The notes: a model not told the origin generated them from the letters alone. 64,000 bases of DNA from Prochlorococcus marinus str. MIT 9211 (GCF_000018585.1 NC_009976.1:1357941-1421940); one strand, 5' to 3'; shown: positions 36,228 through 48,535, counted from the first letter of the stretch. Translations and numbers: made by a program.

Positions 36228-37214
36228 ATGAGTCCTGACCTCCTATTCCTAGCAATTCTTGTTGTAGTTGTAATAATTGGCTCTGCGTTGTGCTCTGGAG
36301 TAGAAGCTGCATTCCTAGCAGTTAATCCATTACGAGTACATGAACTTGCCGCTAAGAAAAGACCAGTGAATGGAGCGAGAAGGTTAGAAAAACTCAGACA
36401 TCGCCTAGGAAGGACGCTAACAGTACTAACAATTACAAATAATGGCTTCAACATCTTTGGGAGTTTAATGCTCGGCAGTTATGCAACGTTTGTTTTTAAA
36501 AGTGGGATGGTACTACCTTTGTTCTCAATAGGTTTAACCATCTTGGTATTGCTATTAGGAGAAATAGTCCCAAAATCAATTGGGACGAGGTTTTCCTTGA
36601 AAGTTTCACTTGCAAGTGCGCCTATTCTTACTTTACTGAGCCTCATAATGAGACCTGTAATCATTCCACTAGAGCGATTGCTGCCTGTAATTACTACAGA
36701 AAATGAAATAAGCACGGATGAAGAGGAAATTACGCAAATGGCCAGACTTGGTTCGCAAAAAGGGTATATAGAAGCCGATGAAGCCGCAATGATTTCTAAA
36801 GTCTTTCAATTAAATGATTTAACAGCAAGAGACCTTATGACTCCAAGAGTGGCAGCACCAACCCTTGATGGCTCCATAAGCTTAGAAGAGGTGAGGCCAA
36901 ACTTAATCACTAATCACTCTCAATGGTGGGTAGTTCTAGGCAAAGAAGTAGATAAAGTAATAGGAGTAGTTAATCGAGAACAGCTTCTTACTGCATTACT
37001 ACAAGGACAAAATCAACTTACTCCAAAAGATCTCGCAGAAAAAGTAGAGTTTGTCCCAGAAATGATTCGAGTAGATAGATTGCTGAATAATTTTACTGAA
37101 GATAAGAATGGCGTCAGAGTTGTCGTAGATGAGTTCGGAGGTTTTGTTGGTTTAATTGGAGCAGAAGCAGTCTTAGCTGTTTTGGCAGGTTGGTGGAGGA
37201 AATCCAAGATATGA
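36228..37214 (+). CDS. CNNM/CorC-type membrane protein (DUF21 with CBS region)
   Basis: About 328 residues from ATG 36228; an in-frame extension to 36075 would overlap pepP. A DUF21 membrane domain (~1-150; FLAILVVVVIIGSALCSGVEAAFLAVNP, GEIVPKSIGTR) is followed by a CBS-pair region (LMTPRVAAPTLDG, VVDEFGGFVGLIGAE). The family includes Mg2+/Co2+ exporters or regulators; direct transport is not proven for this branch. The C-terminal CorC transporter-associated domain is missing. It overlaps the GTPase start (ATGA). Confidence 0.85.
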   Translation: MSPDLLFLAILVVVVIIGSALCSGVEAAFLAVNPLRVHELAAKKRPVNGARRLEKLRHRLGRTLTVLTITNNGFNIFGSLMLGSYATFVFKSGMVLPLFSIGLTILVLLLGEIVPKSIGTRFSLKVSLASAPILTLLSLIMRPVIIPLERLLPVITTENEISTDEEEITQMARLGSQKGYIEADEAAMISKVFQLNDLTARDLMTPRVAAPTLDGSISLEEVRPNLITNHSQWWVVLGKEVDKVIGVVNREQLLTALLQGQNQLTPKDLAEKVEFVPEMIRVDRLLNNFTEDKNGVRVVVDEFGGFVGLIGAEAVLAVLAGWWRKSKI

Positions 37215-38533
37215 GTTACATGCAATCAACTCCTCAATTATGTAGATCACTACTTAGCCAATGGCGCAATCAATTAGAACTAACCAAGCTTGAAAAAGCG
37301 CAAATGGCAGGTGAACTAAAAGCCTTAGACAAACAACTTGAACGCCTATCACAGAAGTATTTACGGATCACAGTATTTGGCAGAGTAGGCGTTGGCAAAT
37401 CAAGTCTTCTAAATGCATTACTCGGTAAAAAACTATTCCCTACAGATGTTGCTCACGGCTGTACCCGAAAAACGAAAAGTGTTGTGTGGTCTCATGAAAT
37501 TGGCAACCTAACTCAAGTAGAGCTAGTAGACACCCCAGGTATTGATGAAATTGCTGCAAAAGGCAGAGCTCGTCTAGCTTCTCGTATCGCTTTAAATTGT
37601 GACTTGGTGCTCTTCGTCCTAGATAGTGATGTCAATGTTATTGAATTAGAAGCCATAGAAAATCTTCTTCACAGTGGGAAACCGCTTTTATTAGTGCTTA
37701 ACCGATGTGACCAATGGAGATCGCATGAAATTAAAAATGTTCTTAAAAGTATTCGGCATCGACTACCTCCTACAGCCAAAGATCTCATAATTGAAGCAGT
37801 CTCCGCAGCGCCACGTAAAGCTCAAATTCAAGCTAATGGTCGCATTCGTAGCAAGGAGTGTGTTCCAATAATCGGTTCTCTCCAAAATACATTGATAAAA
37901 CTATTAAAAGAGCAAGGTAATCTGCTACTAGCCTTGAATGCACTTAGACAAGCTGACAATTTCTACCATTCTTTAAAGACTGGAAGGCTAGAAAGAAGGA
38001 AAACAGCAGCACAAACCTTAATTGGTAAATTTGCGACTATTAAGGCCTCAGGAGTTGCCGTAAACCCTTTATTAATATTTGATCTCGCGACTGGTTTTGC
38101 CTTAGACACAGCGTTAATTATTCAGCTGAGCAAATTATATGGACTGCAATTAAAAGGTCCTTCAGCTAGAAAGCTAATACAACATTTATCATTACATAAC
38201 AGCTTTCTAGGTGGTGTTCAGATAGGTATTCACATTTTTCTTGGAGCAATACGTCATATCCTCATACTGGGAGCACCATTTACAGGAGGCTTAAGTCTTG
38301 CTTCTACTGCTCCAGTTGCCTTGGCCCAAGCTGCTCTAGCAGTTCACACAACGAAACTCACAGGCCGATTGGCGGCCAAAGAGTTTCTTCGAGGAAGTCA
38401 ATCACAACAGGTCCAGCCAAGTTCCATTTTAAGATGGGTTATAAGAAAAGATCCCGAAGTTAAAAATTGGCTAAGTAACTGGCCACTAATGACTAAAAAT
38501 GAACTATTTGCGATGAAAAGTCTGCTCCCGTGA
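37211..38533 (+). CDS. Era/TrmE-type GTPase with C-terminal membrane-associated domain
   Basis: About 440 residues from ATG 37211, overlapping the previous stop. G1 GRVGVGKSSLLNALLG at ~60, G3 VDTPGIDE, G4 LNRCDQW (NKxD variant). The C-terminal ~170 residues are hydrophobic (GGVQIGIHIFLGAIRHILILG, FTGGLSLASTAPVALA) and resemble DUF697-type domains that sit at membranes. A role in envelope or ribosome processes is possible but unproven. It is translationally coupled to both neighbours (nadD starts at the GTGA of its stop). Confidence 0.8.
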   Translation: MSYMQSTPQLCRSLLSQWRNQLELTKLEKAQMAGELKALDKQLERLSQKYLRITVFGRVGVGKSSLLNALLGKKLFPTDVAHGCTRKTKSVVWSHEIGNLTQVELVDTPGIDEIAAKGRARLASRIALNCDLVLFVLDSDVNVIELEAIENLLHSGKPLLLVLNRCDQWRSHEIKNVLKSIRHRLPPTAKDLIIEAVSAAPRKAQIQANGRIRSKECVPIIGSLQNTLIKLLKEQGNLLLALNALRQADNFYHSLKTGRLERRKTAAQTLIGKFATIKASGVAVNPLLIFDLATGFALDTALIIQLSKLYGLQLKGPSARKLIQHLSLHNSFLGGVQIGIHIFLGAIRHILILGAPFTGGLSLASTAPVALAQAALAVHTTKLTGRLAAKEFLRGSQSQQVQPSSILRWVIRKDPEVKNWLSNWPLMTKNELFAMKSLLP

Positions 38534-39117
38534 ACGTGATAGTAAGTCCAATAGCATTACTAGGCACAAGTGCTGATCCCCCAACTTATGGTCATCAAGC
38601 TCTTTTAAAAGGATTAAGCAATCTTTTTCCTAAAGTAGTTACATGGGCAAGTGATAACCCAATGAAAAACCATTGTGCATCTCTTACCCAACGACATGAA
38701 CTCCTCAAAACTCTAGTCAAAGATCTCGCTATACCTCATCTAGAAATCAAACAAGAGTTAAGTCACAGCCAAACAATCAAATCCATAGACATAGCTATCC
38801 AATGCTGGCCTGGGTCTGAGTTAGTATTAATTATCGGTAGTGACCTTACAGAGCAAGTTCCCAACTGGGTGCAATCGAAAGATTTGCTATCAAAAGCCCG
38901 CCTAGGTATTGCTCCTCGTGAAGGATGGCCGGTTACCAAAAGAGGTCTAAAAGTCTTAAAGAGTATTGGCGCAAAAGTTGATGTATTACCTTTAACACTT
39001 CCAGCAACTTCTAGTTCGAGAGTAAGAACTAAGCCTGAGCCCTCTCAAATCCCTAAATCTATCTTGCCACTACTTAAAGAGGCAAACTTATATGGTCTTT
39101 CAATAAACGGTCAATAG
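38530..39117 (+). CDS. nadD: Nicotinate-nucleotide adenylyltransferase
   Basis: 195 residues from GTG 38530, overlapping the GTPase stop. The nucleotidyltransferase motif GTSADPPTYGH near residue 11 and the C-terminal TSSSRVRT (the ISSTxIR-like site) fit NadD, which makes nicotinate adenine dinucleotide from NaMN and ATP. The next gene, nadE, starts 1 bp after its stop, giving the last two steps of NAD synthesis in one transcript. Confidence 0.88.
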   Translation: MNVIVSPIALLGTSADPPTYGHQALLKGLSNLFPKVVTWASDNPMKNHCASLTQRHELLKTLVKDLAIPHLEIKQELSHSQTIKSIDIAIQCWPGSELVLIIGSDLTEQVPNWVQSKDLLSKARLGIAPREGWPVTKRGLKVLKSIGAKVDVLPLTLPATSSSRVRTKPEPSQIPKSILPLLKEANLYGLSINGQ

Positions 39118-39118
39118 A

Positions 39119-40849
39119 ATGAGACTTGCCTTAGGACAAATCAACTCTTTGGTAGGTGATTTAAAAGGGAATAGTCACAAAATCCTTACAGTCTGCAAAG
39201 AAGTCGCACAAAAAGAAGTGGACCTTTTAATTACTCCCGAGCTTTCACTCTGGGGATATCCACCTCGAGATCTTCTATTAGACCCTGCCCTTGTCTATTA
39301 CCAATGGACAATTCTTAATAAGATGGTTGGTTCAATCGAAAAGGATTGTCCTAATTTATCAGTATTAGTTGGAGTTGCTGAGCCGACACCAGACTGTCAA
39401 ATTCCAAAGTTGTTTAATGCCATTGCTCTTGTCCAAAGAAAAGGATGGAGAATAATAGCAAGAAAGCAACTACTACCTACTTATGATGTTTTTGACGAGA
39501 AAAGATACTTTCGACCTGCAGAGAATAGCGGGATATTAGATATTGAAATCAATTCGAAACCATGGCGTATAGGACTTACGATATGCGAGGATTTGTGGGT
39601 TGAAGAAAAACTACAAGGGCAAAGGGTCGAAGGAGCAGATCCATTGTCAGACTTGAGAGAAAAAGGTATTGACCTGCTTATAAATATGTCTGCCTCACCT
39701 TTTAGCTTGAAGAAGAAATCATTGCGAAAAGAGTTAGCCGTCAAGGCGTCTCAAAGGCTGAAATGTCCTGTTATCTATGTCAACCAAGTTGGAGGCAATG
39801 ATGAACTTGTATTTGATGGAGCAAGCTTTGCTATAGATCAAAAAGGAGAGCTTTCTCTCGAATTACCAAGATATAAAGAACATATAGACATATGGGAGCC
39901 TGGTAGAACATACAAAATACCTCCATCTCTAACAAAAGAAAGAGAAGAAGAAATGCTTATGAATACGCTTGTTCTTGGAGTAAAAGATTATGCAGAGAAA
40001 TGTGATTTCAAAAGTGTCTTGTTAGGGCTTAGTGGAGGTATTGACTCCGCTCTGGTGGCTGTTATCGCCACAGCAGCCTTAGGAGCAGCGAATGTTCATG
40101 GTGTCCTAATGCCTTCTCCATGGAGTTCTAACAACTCGCTTACAGACGCCTTAAATCTTGCAAAAAGGCTAGGAATCCAAACTAATACCATCCCTATATC
40201 ATCTCTTATGAATGCCTATGACACTGAATTAAAGGAAGTTTTTGGCGAGTCACCTAAAGATGTAACAGCTGAAAATTTGCAAGCTCGAATTCGAGGGACA
40301 TTACTTATGGCTATTGCTAATCAACAGCAACATCTTCTGCTATCGACTGGGAACAAGTCTGAGTTAGCAGTAGGCTATTGCACACTTTATGGGGATATGA
40401 ATGGAGGAGTATCAGTTATCGGTGATCTGTATAAGACAAGTGTATTTAATTTATGTGATTGGCTAGACAGCAAAGCTGCTGACAACTGTAAAGAATCTCT
40501 TGGTCTTCCCAAACAAAAAGAGCTAATTGGAGTATCAATTCGTACAAAACCTCCAAGTGCCGAGCTAAGACCTGGACAGCTCGATAGTGATTCTCTGCCT
40601 GAATATAAGGTTCTCGACCCTATTCTTAAAGCTTTAATAGAAGATAGAATTAATCCAATAGAACTTATTAAAAGTGGTTTTGATTCTGAAGTAGTGCAGC
40701 GAATTCAACTACTACTAAAACAATCAGAGTTTAAAAGGCGTCAAGCCCCACCTGTATTCAAAGTAAGCAATCAAGCTTTTGGGAGTGGTTGGAGGGTACC
40801 TATTGCAGCTTCATATTCAAGGTTACTTAAGAACGAATCTAATGTTTAA
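39119..40849 (+). CDS. nadE: Glutamine-dependent NAD+ synthetase
   Basis: 576 residues. The N-terminal nitrilase-type amidase (~1-265) has the Glu-Lys-Cys triad in TPELSLWGYPPRDLL, KQLLPTYDVFDEKRYF and TICEDLWVE; the C-terminal synthetase (~290-576) has the ATP-pyrophosphatase loop LGLSGGIDSALVAV. It converts nicotinate adenine dinucleotide to NAD+ using glutamine. It follows nadD directly. Confidence 0.95.
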   Translation: MRLALGQINSLVGDLKGNSHKILTVCKEVAQKEVDLLITPELSLWGYPPRDLLLDPALVYYQWTILNKMVGSIEKDCPNLSVLVGVAEPTPDCQIPKLFNAIALVQRKGWRIIARKQLLPTYDVFDEKRYFRPAENSGILDIEINSKPWRIGLTICEDLWVEEKLQGQRVEGADPLSDLREKGIDLLINMSASPFSLKKKSLRKELAVKASQRLKCPVIYVNQVGGNDELVFDGASFAIDQKGELSLELPRYKEHIDIWEPGRTYKIPPSLTKEREEEMLMNTLVLGVKDYAEKCDFKSVLLGLSGGIDSALVAVIATAALGAANVHGVLMPSPWSSNNSLTDALNLAKRLGIQTNTIPISSLMNAYDTELKEVFGESPKDVTAENLQARIRGTLLMAIANQQQHLLLSTGNKSELAVGYCTLYGDMNGGVSVIGDLYKTSVFNLCDWLDSKAADNCKESLGLPKQKELIGVSIRTKPPSAELRPGQLDSDSLPEYKVLDPILKALIEDRINPIELIKSGFDSEVVQRIQLLLKQSEFKRRQAPPVFKVSNQAFGSGWRVPIAASYSRLLKNESNV

Positions 40850-40866
40850 CCCCAAAATAAATAGTT

Positions 40867-41940
40867 TTAACCAGTTCGCTCAATTGGTCTCTTTAAAGAA
40901 GTAATCTCTATCCCCTCTCGCAAAGCCAATAGGAAAGCAGCTGCCTCAAAATAATTACTAGCCTTTAAGACAAGATTTTGATTGCTGCTGAGTCGGTCTT
41001 TTAACCCTAAAGATTCAGAATCAACATTTAGGACACCTGGGTTCGACACAATGATTAATGGTGTACCTCTCTCTAGGCATCCCAAAACAGCCTCTCCTCC
41101 CAATGCTCCTTCAGTTGCTATAACTGCTCCTAGTTGATCAGAAGATATGCAATCCAAAAGTAGTCTATGAGATATTTTATCTAAAGCATTTAAAGGAATC
41201 AAATCAGGAGCACGACTTAATCCAACTAATACACAAGGTAAGAATGTATGCGCCATCTCTTCTGCTGCGACAAGAGGGTTTAAGTCCGAAGACAAAGACA
41301 ATGCAGATAACGCTGGTGCATGTGCACAAGGAAGCAGCAAATGTCTCGTCAACAAATGACTAACGACTGCTTCAGCACCTGCCATTAAGTCAACCCCCTG
41401 ACCTTTTCTATATCTATCTAATTCCGCAGTGTTTACATCATCAGGAAATCTTGTCACAACAGCTATTGCAGTCGCTCCCCGCTCCTTCAAGATGTCTCCT
41501 GCTCTCAATAAAGAGTCCGGATTATCCAATGTCCCCCAACTCGCTCCACTAGCCCCTCTCTGCAAAGATATTCCTAAAGGAACATCTGTAGTTACCACTG
41601 GACCAATGCTCAGTCCCAAGGTCGCCCTACATCCATCTACGGCCTGTAAATGCCTTTGTCTTAATTCTGACTCTAATCCTGCATCTAGCAGCAAACCAAC
41701 TTTTTGTCGTCGTACAGGACGTAGCAGAAACTCGCCACAGGCAAATCGATCAATCCCAAAACCCTCAACATATTGAATTCGCTCATCATTCCAATACAAG
41801 GCTGCCCCATTAATGACATTCGGATGTGTAATTAGGCTGCCACAAGCAGCAGCTAGCAATCGAGCTGTAGGTATAGCATCCCCTGCATACCCTCCAATGG
41901 AGCATCCAATACCCGAAGGAATTAATAAAAGAGAAGGCAT
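40867..41940 (-). CDS. DUF3326 protein
   Basis: About 357 residues from ATG 41940 (TTG 41958 is an alternative). It matches the cyanobacterial/plant DUF3326 family throughout: LLIPSGIGCSIGGYAGDAIP, LITHPNVINGAALYW, YVEGFGIDRFACGEFLL, RGASGASWGTLDNPDSLL. Function unknown to me; no signal peptide or membrane span. It converges on nadE with 17 bp between and is followed (upstream, minus strand) by a small conserved-looking gene and the atp operon. Confidence 0.85.
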   Translation of the reverse strand: MPSLLLIPSGIGCSIGGYAGDAIPTARLLAAACGSLITHPNVINGAALYWNDERIQYVEGFGIDRFACGEFLLRPVRRQKVGLLLDAGLESELRQRHLQAVDGCRATLGLSIGPVVTTDVPLGISLQRGASGASWGTLDNPDSLLRAGDILKERGATAIAVVTRFPDDVNTAELDRYRKGQGVDLMAGAEAVVSHLLTRHLLLPCAHAPALSALSLSSDLNPLVAAEEMAHTFLPCVLVGLSRAPDLIPLNALDKISHRLLLDCISSDQLGAVIATEGALGGEAVLGCLERGTPLIIVSNPGVLNVDSESLGLKDRLSSNQNLVLKASNYFEAAAFLLALREGIEITSLKRPIERTG

Positions 41941-41962
41941 GGGTAATGAGCTTGTCAAAATA

Positions 41963-42157
41963 TTATTTGCCTAGAATTACTCCTTCAACTTTAATTTTGC
42001 GGAAGGAATTTGTATTACCAGAAGTTTTAACGCCTGTAATAGCCCAACGCAGTGGTTCTCCATAAACCTTGAGTTTATCTAAAATCAATAGTCTTAAGCT
42101 TATTAGTGGTACGTCTATAGGCCATTCCAACTCTAGTTCCAATGAGTTCAATCTCAC
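41963..42157 (-). CDS. Small conserved-looking hypothetical protein
   Basis: 64 residues from GTG 42157 (RLNSLELELEWPIDVPLISL...). A short beta-rich protein with EPLRWAITGVKT in the middle. It lies 28 bp after atpG and 5 bp before (upstream of) the DUF3326 gene on the same strand, a position that favours a real gene at the end of the ATP synthase operon. Family not named here. Confidence 0.6.
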   Translation of the reverse strand: MRLNSLELELEWPIDVPLISLRLLILDKLKVYGEPLRWAITGVKTSGNTNSFRKIKVEGVILGK

Positions 42158-42185
42158 TTTTTCAATATTTACCTAAAAAGAATTC

Positions 42186-43136
42186 TTAGGAACTAGAACC
42201 ACCAACGACCTCAAGAATCTCCTGAGTAATCGCTGCCTGTCTAGCTTTGTTATATGTAAGATTCAACGTTTTAGCAAGTTCTTTAGCATTGTCACTTGCA
42301 TTATTCATTGCAGTCATTCTACTAGCCAACTCAGAAGCAGCTGACTCTTGCAGAGCTCGTAAAAGCTGGTTCTGCAGATAAAGAGGAAGCAAAGCATTTA
42401 AAAGTTGATCAGGACTTTGCTCAAAGACCACGTCAGATGGTAACTTAGGCTGCTCATTAGAAGGGGCAGCATCTTTTTCAACAACCAATCGACTATTTTT
42501 TGTAGTCAATCTAAACATCTCATCATCCTCTTCTGCTATGCCCTGTGGGTCAAGAGGTAAGAGGGTTTGAACTACAGGGTTGCAGCTAACTAAGCTAATG
42601 AATTTTGTATAGATAACCTCAATCCGATCTGTACTTTTAGACAGAAATTCTGCCAAAATTTCACTAGTAACTGATTCTGCATCCTTAGAAGTCGGCACCT
42701 GTTCCAAGTCTTGAAAAAATGCCCGGATCTTGTATTGACTACTTCTATTTTGAAAGTAACCAATAGCTTTTCTTCCTATCAATACCAAATCGGGTGTAAA
42801 CCCTTGTCTTTTTAGTTCGTTATAACGTTGTTCAGTTCTCTTGATGATATTGGTATTATAACCTCCGCACAAACCCCGATCCCCAGTAACTGCAAGCAAT
42901 GTAATCGTTCTTACATCGCGACTTTTAAGCAATGGAGCATCGGCTGTTTCAAACTGCATACGTGATTGAATGTTTTGCAGAACTCTTGCCAAGCGATCTG
43001 CAAAAGGACGACTCCGCAGAACCTGTTCTTGTGCCCTGCGAACTTTTGCAGCTGCAACTAGACGCATTGCTTCAGTAATTTTCCTAGTGTTCTTTACTGA
43101 AACAATCCTGTCTCTGATCTCCTTAAGGTTTGCCAT
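42186..43136 (-). CDS. atpG: ATP synthase F1 subunit gamma
   Basis: 316 residues. The central rotor shaft: N-terminal helix [31 protein letters not shown]-type (broken here for brevity) and C-terminal [12 protein letters not shown]...[17 protein letters not shown]. The middle includes the ~35-residue insertion (about 195-230) typical of cyanobacterial and chloroplast gamma, but without the chloroplast redox Cys pair. It follows atpA by 30 bp. Confidence 0.96.
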   Translation of the reverse strand: MANLKEIRDRIVSVKNTRKITEAMRLVAAAKVRRAQEQVLRSRPFADRLARVLQNIQSRMQFETADAPLLKSRDVRTITLLAVTGDRGLCGGYNTNIIKRTEQRYNELKRQGFTPDLVLIGRKAIGYFQNRSSQYKIRAFFQDLEQVPTSKDAESVTSEILAEFLSKSTDRIEVIYTKFISLVSCNPVVQTLLPLDPQGIAEEDDEMFRLTTKNSRLVVEKDAAPSNEQPKLPSDVVFEQSPDQLLNALLPLYLQNQLLRALQESAASELASRMTAMNNASDNAKELAKTLNLTYNKARQAAITQEILEVVGGSSS

Positions 43137-43166
43137 AAATAATAATCTCCTTAATAACCTAAACTC

Positions 43167-44705
<1,539 letters not shown>

Positions 44706-44741
44706 TTAAGGGGGGGGTGTTGGAAAGAATGACTAGAGGAG

Positions 44742-44758
44742 CCTAATGGATCATTAGG
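44742..44758. promoter_or_regulatory. Hairpin over the atpH stop codon
   Basis: CCTAATG 44742-44748 / CATTAGG 44752-44758 with a 3-base loop covers the atpH stop (44754-44756) at the atpH-atpA junction. A run of eight G's lies at 44710-44717. It might help set subunit stoichiometry; speculative. Confidence 0.3.
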
Positions 44759-45302
44759 TTACCTTTGCTAGCTCAAGACCCATTCGACGAACCTGGCCAG
44801 AAAGACTGGCATCAATAACTTTGGATCCAACTCTGACTACAAAGCCACCAATTAAATCTGGATCAACTTTTAGATTGAGTTCCAAATTATTAGTGCCTGC
44901 AACAGATTGAACATTCTTGAGCAGTGCCGCTTGCTGGTCTTCATTCAACGGAGTCGCAGAAGTAACCGTTGCAAGCGCAATATTTCTCTGAGCACGATAA
45001 AGCTCTAGCAATCGTTCAAGTACGGAATTCAAGAATCCTATCCTTTGTCGCTCAGCCAAAAGCTTCATGAAGTTTAAAAATGAAGGCGTAACTTTTCCCG
45101 AAAAAATTTTCTCTAAGGCTGCTTTTTTAGACTCAACTTCGAGAACGGGTGAACCCATCGCTTCACGCAATTCCGAAGATTCATCCCAAAGTTGCAAAAT
45201 AGACTTTGCTTGAGCAATAATTTTTTCAACTTCTTTTTTACTTTCCGCAACCTGAAGGAAAGCTTCAGCATATGGAGTTGTGATGGTGTTTAAAAGTGGC
45301 AT
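44754..45302 (-). CDS. atpH: ATP synthase F1 subunit delta
   Basis: About 182 residues from ATG 45302. Peripheral-stalk cap binding the top of alpha: TPYAEAFLQVAESKK at the start, LLAERQRIGFLNSVLERLLELY in the middle and DPDLIGGFVVRVGSKVIDASL at the end, all standard for OSCP/delta. Start and atpF stop overlap (TGATG). Confidence 0.95.
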   Translation of the reverse strand: MPLLNTITTPYAEAFLQVAESKKEVEKIIAQAKSILQLWDESSELREAMGSPVLEVESKKAALEKIFSGKVTPSFLNFMKLLAERQRIGFLNSVLERLLELYRAQRNIALATVTSATPLNEDQQAALLKNVQSVAGTNNLELNLKVDPDLIGGFVVRVGSKVIDASLSGQVRRMGLELAKVT

Positions 45303-45817
45303 CAATCCTTACCCATATTTTTAATTGATTGACTAATAAAATTTAATTGAGCCTTTTCATCGAGTTTATTAGGTAAGGAGACCAAAGCCTTTTCAATAGC
45401 TAGTTTTGCAGCCTCTCTACGTAACTGAGTACTAACTCTTGAAGCTTCAGCATTGAGGTCAGCAGCAGCTCCCTGCTTGACTCGAGCCATTTCCTCTACA
45501 GTCTTTTTTTCACTTTCTAAACGAATAGCTTCAGCTCGAACTTTACAATCACTACGAATCTTTTCAGCTTTTTGCTCAGCTGAAGCCAGTTCATTCTTTG
45601 CCTTAGCTAGAGCAGTATTAGCTTCAGTTAAACGATCTTCAGCATCTTTTAAGTCTGCCAAAATAGCTGATCGACGTCTCTCAAGAATTCCCCCTAAAAA
45701 GTTAGGAAGAAATTTATAAAGGCCGAAAATCACAACTGCCAAATTAATGACATTTGTCTCAAATAAATTGAGGTTAAGCCCGAAGCCTTTAGTCGCAAAA
45801 AATAGTGAAGAAATCAT
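45302..45817 (-). CDS. atpF: ATP synthase Fo subunit b
   Basis: 171 residues: an N-terminal membrane helix ([20 protein letters not shown]) and a long charged stalk helix ([20 protein letters not shown]...). It forms the peripheral stalk together with b'. Its start overlaps the b' stop by 4 bp. Confidence 0.94.
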   Translation of the reverse strand: MISSLFFATKGFGLNLNLFETNVINLAVVIFGLYKFLPNFLGGILERRRSAILADLKDAEDRLTEANTALAKAKNELASAEQKAEKIRSDCKVRAEAIRLESEKKTVEEMARVKQGAAADLNAEASRVSTQLRREAAKLAIEKALVSLPNKLDEKAQLNFISQSIKNMGKD

Positions 45818-46275
45818 TTTGAAGCCAATAATCGTTCAACTATCAAATCTCCAAGCTTTTCAGCATCAGATCTAAGTTGATTTAATGCAGATTCCCTTTG
45901 AGAATCAATCTCTCGTCTTGCTTCTTCCCTTGAAGCATTAGCCTCAGCTGTTGCTAAAGCCAATGCTTCCCTATAAAGATTCTCAGAATCTGTCTCAGCC
46001 TCATTAATAACTGACTGAGCTGCCAGGCGAGCTTCCTTAAGTTGATTCTTTAGATCAGACTCAAGTTTTTCAACCTCAGCAAGCTTCTTTTTAGCATCTG
46101 CCAAACTAGAAGTTACATAGTCTTCTCTTTCTTCAACTACCCGACCAACAGGCTTAAAGAAAAGAGCATTTAGGATGAATGTCAGGAGAACAACCTGGAC
46201 CGCCATAAGCGGAAGTGTTGCATCGAAGTCAAAAAGACCTCCCTCACTAGCACCAAAAAGTAGCAAGCTTGTCAT
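45814..46275 (-). CDS. atpF2: ATP synthase Fo subunit b'
   Basis: 153 residues: membrane helix ([21 protein letters not shown]) and a long coiled stalk. The b' form, present beside b in photosynthetic organisms, is a diverged duplicate. It overlaps atpF; 147 bp of non-coding DNA lie between it and atpE upstream. Confidence 0.93.
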   Translation of the reverse strand: MTSLLLFGASEGGLFDFDATLPLMAVQVVLLTFILNALFFKPVGRVVEEREDYVTSSLADAKKKLAEVEKLESDLKNQLKEARLAAQSVINEAETDSENLYREALALATAEANASREEARREIDSQRESALNQLRSDAEKLGDLIVERLLASK

Positions 46276-46422
46276 GGGGCAGGGTTGCGGGCGATTGAAG
46301 CGAGCCGATAAACGGCAATAAATCTTTGAAAGGGGAAAAAGAATCGGATTAAGCTAATTAAATAACTAAATCAATCGATAAAAGATTGGTGTTTTCAACA
46401 AGACTTTCCGATTTGAACTTCT

Positions 46423-46767
<345 letters not shown>

Positions 46768-46833
46768 TCAGAAAGATTTCAGACCTGCTTGCAGTGACTT
46801 TGACAGAACAAGAAAAAGTTCTGGCAATAAAAG

Positions 46834-47559
46834 TTAATGGTGTTCTTCAACTGCTTCACCTATGTAGTAAGCAGCCAAAGTTGCAAAGATCAAGGCCTGA
46901 ATAGCACTTGTAAACAAGCCAAGAAACATCACAGGAACTGGCAGGACAAGAGGCACTAAAAACACGAGTACTGCAACGACTAATTCATCCGCCAAAATGT
47001 TCCCGAATAAACGGAAAGAAAGAGAAAGAGGCTTTGTGAAATCTTCGACAATCTTGAAGGGAAGCATGATTGGAGTGGGATGAACGTAATACTCGAAGTA
47101 ACGCAATCCCTTATTACTCAATCCGGCATAGAAATAAGAAAGTGAAACCAACAATGCCAATGCAACAGTTGTATTGATATCCGCAGTTGGTGCACCTAGT
47201 TCACCACTTGGAAGGCGAATCAACCTCCAAGGGACCAAAGCTCCTCCCCAATTGCTCACAAAAATAAACAAGAAAAGAGTTCCTATGAAAGGCATCCAAT
47301 CGCGATAAACCTTTTCTCCTATTTGGGTCCTAGCCAAATCACGTATGTAATCCCAAAGAAACTCAAGAAGGTTTTGAACCCCTTTAGGATCTCGTTCCAT
47401 TTTTTTGGTACCGACAACAACAAGAGTTAAGAGGGCACCAATAAGAAGCCAAGAAGTCATGAAAACTTGTCCATGAATTCTTATATTTCCCAATTGCCAA
47501 TAGAGATGTTGACCAACCTCTAGTTCAGCAAACGGTAGTAAAAATGGAAAAGAACCCAT
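46834..47559 (-). CDS. atpB: ATP synthase Fo subunit a
   Basis: 241 residues with about five membrane helices. The proton channel region holds the essential Arg in [19 protein letters not shown]; the C-terminal [22 protein letters not shown] is typical. First conserved catalytic-complex gene after atpI in this operon. Confidence 0.95.
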   Translation of the reverse strand: MGSFPFLLPFAELEVGQHLYWQLGNIRIHGQVFMTSWLLIGALLTLVVVGTKKMERDPKGVQNLLEFLWDYIRDLARTQIGEKVYRDWMPFIGTLFLFIFVSNWGGALVPWRLIRLPSGELGAPTADINTTVALALLVSLSYFYAGLSNKGLRYFEYYVHPTPIMLPFKIVEDFTKPLSLSFRLFGNILADELVVAVLVFLVPLVLPVPVMFLGLFTSAIQALIFATLAAYYIGEAVEEHH

Positions 47560-47654
47560 TGTGAATGAAATTAATAGTCGCTAATGCGACACTGCATTTT
47601 TATTGATCAAGGCCTAATACCAATTAATTCAATAAATCAGATTTCTCTCTTTGC

Positions 47655-48140
47655 TCAAGGCTTAAGTAGAAACTGAATTATCAAAGATGGCTTATAAAGC
47701 AAAAAACCAACCAAAGACGGCAATAAATCAAGTTGAGGCAACTTTGTGACTACAACAACTAGTACCACCGGAACAAGTAACTGCGCCTTACCAACTGACT
47801 GGGACTGAACGCCTAAACGTCCAATACTGCGTGCCAACAGCCGCAGATAAATTAGTCCAGATAAAGCACCTACCAGAACACTGATAGAGGAATGAAAATC
47901 AATAGCAATAGCCGTAAAACCAACCGCTAGGGTCGATAAGACGAAAGCTAATTTGAATATGGCGCTTTGCAGCTGCACATATTCATTCTCATTCGATGGA
48001 TCTTTAGAGGGAGCCTCTGAAGATGCCATATGAGTTACTGCCCCTGCTTTGGAGCTGGGTTCCTGCGACTGTTTATTAACATCAAACCCCTTTCCCAGAG
48101 GAAAGTTGCTTAAGGTCTTATACAGCGAGGACACCAGCAA
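47655..48140 (-). CDS. atpI: ATP synthase-associated protein AtpI (atp1)
   Basis: 161 residues from TTG 48140, or 124 from ATG 48029 (MASSEAPSKDP...). A polar N-terminus, then about four hydrophobic segments (FKLAFVLSTLAVGFTAIAI, SVLVGALSGLIYLRLLA, LLVPVVLVVVVTKL). It is the usual first gene of cyanobacterial atp operons, with a proposed role in c-ring assembly. The start is uncertain; ATG 48029 looks natural. Confidence 0.8.
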   Translation of the reverse strand: MLVSSLYKTLSNFPLGKGFDVNKQSQEPSSKAGAVTHMASSEAPSKDPSNENEYVQLQSAIFKLAFVLSTLAVGFTAIAIDFHSSISVLVGALSGLIYLRLLARSIGRLGVQSQSVGKAQLLVPVVLVVVVTKLPQLDLLPSLVGFLLYKPSLIIQFLLKP

Positions 48141-48535
48141 AAAGTCTGAAGCTCGAAAGGCCCGCGGAATCTACCATGCAGCAGGACTAAAACCAGGTTC
48201 ATAAGTACCAGAAAACTTAAATTTTCAAGTCTTCGGCGCAAATTCTTATCAGATTCCCAATATATGGATTCTTGTTCAAAATTGCCATAAAGCTATTGCA
48301 AATAAAATAATTAATCGAAATGTAGTTATTTTTAAAGTTTATTCTTTGAGTGCAATGTCAATTAAAACTAAAGCAGTTAAAGCATAAAAAGTAGAGTGAT
48401 CTGGCCTAAATACTTTCAATTAGACAATGAAAGGGTTTTCCAGTTCGTATTCCAAAAATAAATCTTTTATACATAACAAGACTTGGCAAACTGCTTTTTA
48501 AGCGGCTCAATAGGTAAAACTGTTTATCTCAAACT
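48141..48535. other. 395-bp divergent intergenic region (atpI / ftsW)
   Basis: AT-rich. It must hold the promoter of the eight-subunit ATP synthase operon and that of ftsW. No gene, terminator or repeat that I could support. Confidence 0.5.
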
